A stretch of 64,000 nucleotides of DNA, taken from Pagrus major (taxonomy: Eukaryota; Chordata; Actinopteri; Spariformes; Sparidae). Under the pieces are notes generated by a model that searched no databases, was not told the origin of the DNA, and saw only the letters and a list, made by a program, of their open reading frames with translations. Location: the NCBI RefSeq assembly GCF_040436345.1, contig NC_133218.1:7247539-7311538 (forward strand). The letters are read 5' to 3'. Positions 61,314 through 64,000 of the stretch are shown here, one piece after another (position 1 is the stretch's first letter; every line of letters starts with the position of its first letter). Position numbers and translations under genes: made by a program.

Positions 61314-61947
61314 GTGTTGTTACTTTGGCCAGGTCATCAACAAAAAAGCGAACAAGGACATTCATGATTTTGTCCATGTTGAGAATTAGTAGCTTCATCA
61401 ATTTTCTTTTTTTTTTTTTAGCTTTTCAGATAGATGTCGTCTAAACACAGGGGCAAGGCCATGTGTGTTTTAAATGGCGGGCATACCAATTTGAAACAGA
61501 CAGCTTTGTCATGGCAGTTTTGTCTTCAGATAGCTTTTTAAAAAGATCGACCAGTGGCTGAGCCATTGTGAATGACAAATAATGTTCTGCTATGAATTTT
61601 CACACATGTGAAAATTCGCAAACACGGTCGGCCATTGAATCCACAGTGGCAGCTGTAGCCGTCGTTCCCGGTAACATACTCGTATGACAGAGTGCACAGA
61701 CTGAAGCTTTGTGACTGGCACCTAATTCATGATGAGCAAGCACTTTCCTCCCGCTGCTGCCGTACAGTAGCTTCTTCAAACACATACTGCAGTAGCGAGC
61801 ACCTGACTCCCTCAATTTGTGGCACCAAGTGCTGAGTGGCTTCCGATCTCCACCATTTTCCTCTATCCATGCCCGGCGCTATTCACTCTTAACTCCTCTC
61901 TCAAGTAAGGCTGTAACTTTGCCAGGTTTAATAAACTTTGCTTCCAT
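61314..61947 (-). pseudogene. Decayed hAT-superfamily transposase (zinc-finger N-terminal part)
   Basis: On the - strand a frame starting at 61947 reads MEAKFIKPGKVTALLE, then a stop. It continues in frame through CHKLRESGARYCSMCLKK...HHELGASHK, a C-x2-C...H...H zinc finger of the type in hAT-like transposases and their domesticated relatives (C17orf113/KIAA1586-like proteins). After a second stop follow FIAEHYLSFTMAQPLVDLF and KLSEDKTAMTK. A frameshift separates this from IDEATNS (the hAT catalytic-Asp motif) and then NMDKIMNVLVRFFVDDL. Several stops, a frameshift and loss of everything beyond make it non-functional. Terminal repeats could not be fixed. I infer an old hAT copy rather than a host gene. 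Confidence 0.65.
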
Positions 61948-64000
61948 TTCAGCCGAGTTGCAGGGCTACCACACCGCAATCACGTTTCTTGGCAAGACCC
62001 GCCCACCTCTGCCTCTGATTGGCTAGCACTCGTTGGTTGGCCTCATACCATTGGTGGGTGGAACTACCCCTTTACTACGCTGAATATGATTGGTTAAATC
62101 ACATCAAAAATAAATCCCATGTAAACTTTTTTTTCTTTTCTAAAATAGTCATATGCCCAAAATCCGGCACTACACTGGAGTACTGTAAGCTCTGGGCAGA
62201 CTAGCAGCAGCACAGGCGTATTGCTGCCCTGACAGGTCCGTTGTATAACTCAGTTGAATGCTCTCTGTCTTAGAATCTTCTGTCCAAATTGCTAACCCGC
62301 ATTTGGCCAGTGACGGGAGCTAATTTCCCACCCTGGATGTCAGCTCTGTTAGCTCTATTAGCTCTGTAAGCTGTAAGCTATTAGCTCAACACACTCCAGG
62401 ACTCTAGTGCCCACTGTCTGCTAAAAACTAACAGCTAACTAGCTCTCCCTCTGCCGATTTCAACAGGGATTTTTTGTTCAGTGTAGCATCAAGGAAAAAA
62501 TAGGGTAAATCCCACATTGATGTTTACTGCGGACCTTTAGGATGTCAACCTGTCATGCTTGCGTAGGTCTTGCACCAAGTAACTAGCCAGTGATAGTATT
62601 AATAACACAAGAAGATGTGCTCTGTTATAGTCAGTGCTCCGTTAAGTTTGTCAACTGCTAAGCGATTTAGCTATACATACATGCATACAAACATACATTC
62701 AGCCATTCGTCCCAAACACATTTTCTATCGTCCCCAGGATGATGGGACTCTCTTAGTCTTAAACCATGAATCAGAGGCAGACAAGGGCATGTCATGACTT
62801 CATAAATTTTCTTATCTAACTCTCTGCAAAAGGGCGCATAAGCAGGTTTCCCCAAATCTCAAACTATTCTTTTTAAAAATGTCTAAAAAGCACCTCATGC
62901 CTTTATGGTGTGGAAACAAAGGGGGAGGGGATGGCATCAAACCTGGGGAGGAGCGGTGATCAAGGCCCGGGCCCTGATTACAGGCTGGCCCCCAGTGTGC
63001 CTCACAATAAGATAATGCTATCTGCGCCCACAGGTATTTGGTTTCAGTGGAGAGGGTAATAACTGTCACCAAACACTGAGGAGACCTTTCATCCCCCAGC
63101 CTTGTGTTGTCAGCCAGCGCTTGTGTGCAGTCTCTGCACAGAGGCAGCTTTTGTGTGGCAGGGTGAGGTCACGTCACCATGATGGCCTCATATCTGTCCA
63201 TAGACACAATAGCAAGGTTTGATTAAATCAAACAGCCGTGGCTATCTAAATGGTAGTCAACATGGTGTGTCCAAGTTACTATGATGGCGTTGTTGAGGAG
63301 ATGACGTAGCCCCGACTAATCTAGCTGTGGCCCAGAAGAGCGTAGCTGATAGTGAACCGTAAAAAGAATCACACAAAGGTTCAGCACATAGCAGACACAC
63401 TTTGCTCCCTCTGAGGTTTTGTGCTACAGTGGATGGCAGTCAGTGCATGTCATGTTGTAGTGGTAGGCCAGTGACTAGTGGTTAACCAGGGGAGAAAGCA
63501 CAAGAGGTTAAACAAACGTCTGGGTTAAACATCAAACCCAGCTGAGCCACACAGACCCTTAATCCTCCCTCAGTGTTCCACATTTCAGGGATGTGATTGC
63601 AAATGTTATGTATCCATTAAGGAAACCAGCCAGTGAATTCTTCAAGAATTTGACTGACATGGTCTTCAGGAATTTGAGAGGTCTTGCGTTATGAGTCAGA
63701 CGTTGGAATGAAAGTTTAATTTGGACAGAAAAGGCAAATTAGCCTTTCAGCCAGAAAATGTCTGGTTTTATTGATGCTTTATTTCTGCAGCCATTTTAGA
63801 AATTCGATTAAATATCCATCCAATGCGTCAGTGCTTCCAAAACTAATAAAGACAATAAAAAAGTGTAAGACATGGAATAAACAAGTTGATAATAAAGGAT
63901 AAAAGACAGTTGGGCAGTTGGACATGAACTCTATCTCTCACCAGGCCTTAAATCAGCCTGAAAGCTCTCCCTGGCATGCTTATCTGCCATTTGGTGGAGG
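61948..64000. other. Right end of window, no gene seen
   Basis: No coding exon is recognised. A GC-richer, repeat-free patch at 62840-63060 (TTTATGGTGTGGAAACAAAGG, CCCTGATTACAGGCTGG, AATAAGATAATGCTATCTG) is a candidate conserved element. The rest is ordinary AT-rich sequence. Confidence 0.4.

Noticed and set aside
60843-62177. Possible hAT terminal repeats CAGTGTTG and its partner around the transposase relic
   Set aside because: The first bases look right, but the eight-base flanks do not match and similarity fades after a few bases, so element limits are not claimed.
1-64000. MicroRNA genes mir-9 and mir-7, which lie on human 15q26 near these genes
   Set aside because: I looked for the mature sequences on both strands while reading and did not see either. 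A proper search would settle it.
1-64000. CRISPR arrays, bacterial operons, integrases or phage genes
   Set aside because: The window is vertebrate nuclear DNA; no direct-repeat and spacer pattern or prokaryotic genes are present.

Overview
The window is nuclear DNA from a ray-finned (teleost) fish. It has vertebrate-type split genes with GT-AG introns, long CA/TG microsatellites, and many short non-autonomous DNA transposons of kinds common in fish. It carries four protein-coding loci, all in the first 32 kb, plus about 32 kb with no recognisable coding gene. No operons, CRISPR arrays, rRNA or tRNA genes were seen.

Layout. (1) 1-1.3 kb, + strand: the last two coding exons and polyadenylation signal of aminopeptidase N (anpep). 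(2) 1.9-9.6 kb, - strand: two tandem two-exon mesp genes (bHLH factors of the MesP family, used in somite patterning and early mesoderm), of 258 and 260 residues. Both have an almost identical inverted T-box motif about 100-150 bp upstream of the ATG, and further T-box half-sites lie upstream. (3) 15.8-32.0 kb, - strand: a complete 12-coding-exon sv2b gene (synaptic vesicle glycoprotein 2B, 694 residues), reconstructed here exon by exon with matching splice phases. (4) 32-64 kb: intergenic or intronic sequence of an unseen gene. It holds a CpG-rich promoter-like patch near 49.4-49.9 kb with a strong + strand splice donor, mobile-element relics, and several GC-richer, repeat-free stretches that may be conserved regulatory DNA.

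The linkage of anpep, mesp and sv2b agrees with human 15q26.1, where ANPEP, MESP1, MESP2 and SV2B also lie. The genes do not form one pathway: anpep is an ectopeptidase, mesp genes are embryonic regulators, and sv2b is a neuronal vesicle protein. CTCF-like motifs around the second mesp gene could separate the embryonic and neuronal regulatory domains (inference).

Mobile DNA: at least eight elements bounded by TTAA or a near match (piggyBac-like target sites) in several palindromic families; an 816-bp Harbinger-type element with TAA duplications carrying a broken Myb/SANT-like reading frame, inserted inside an older repeat; a decayed hAT-type transposase relic on the - strand at 61.3-61.9 kb; and SINE fragments. 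I see no clearly new biological system. The most useful leads are the shared T-box promoter architecture of the two mesp genes, the unexplained promoter near 49.5 kb, and a perfect 17-bp-arm hairpin at 47.6 kb.
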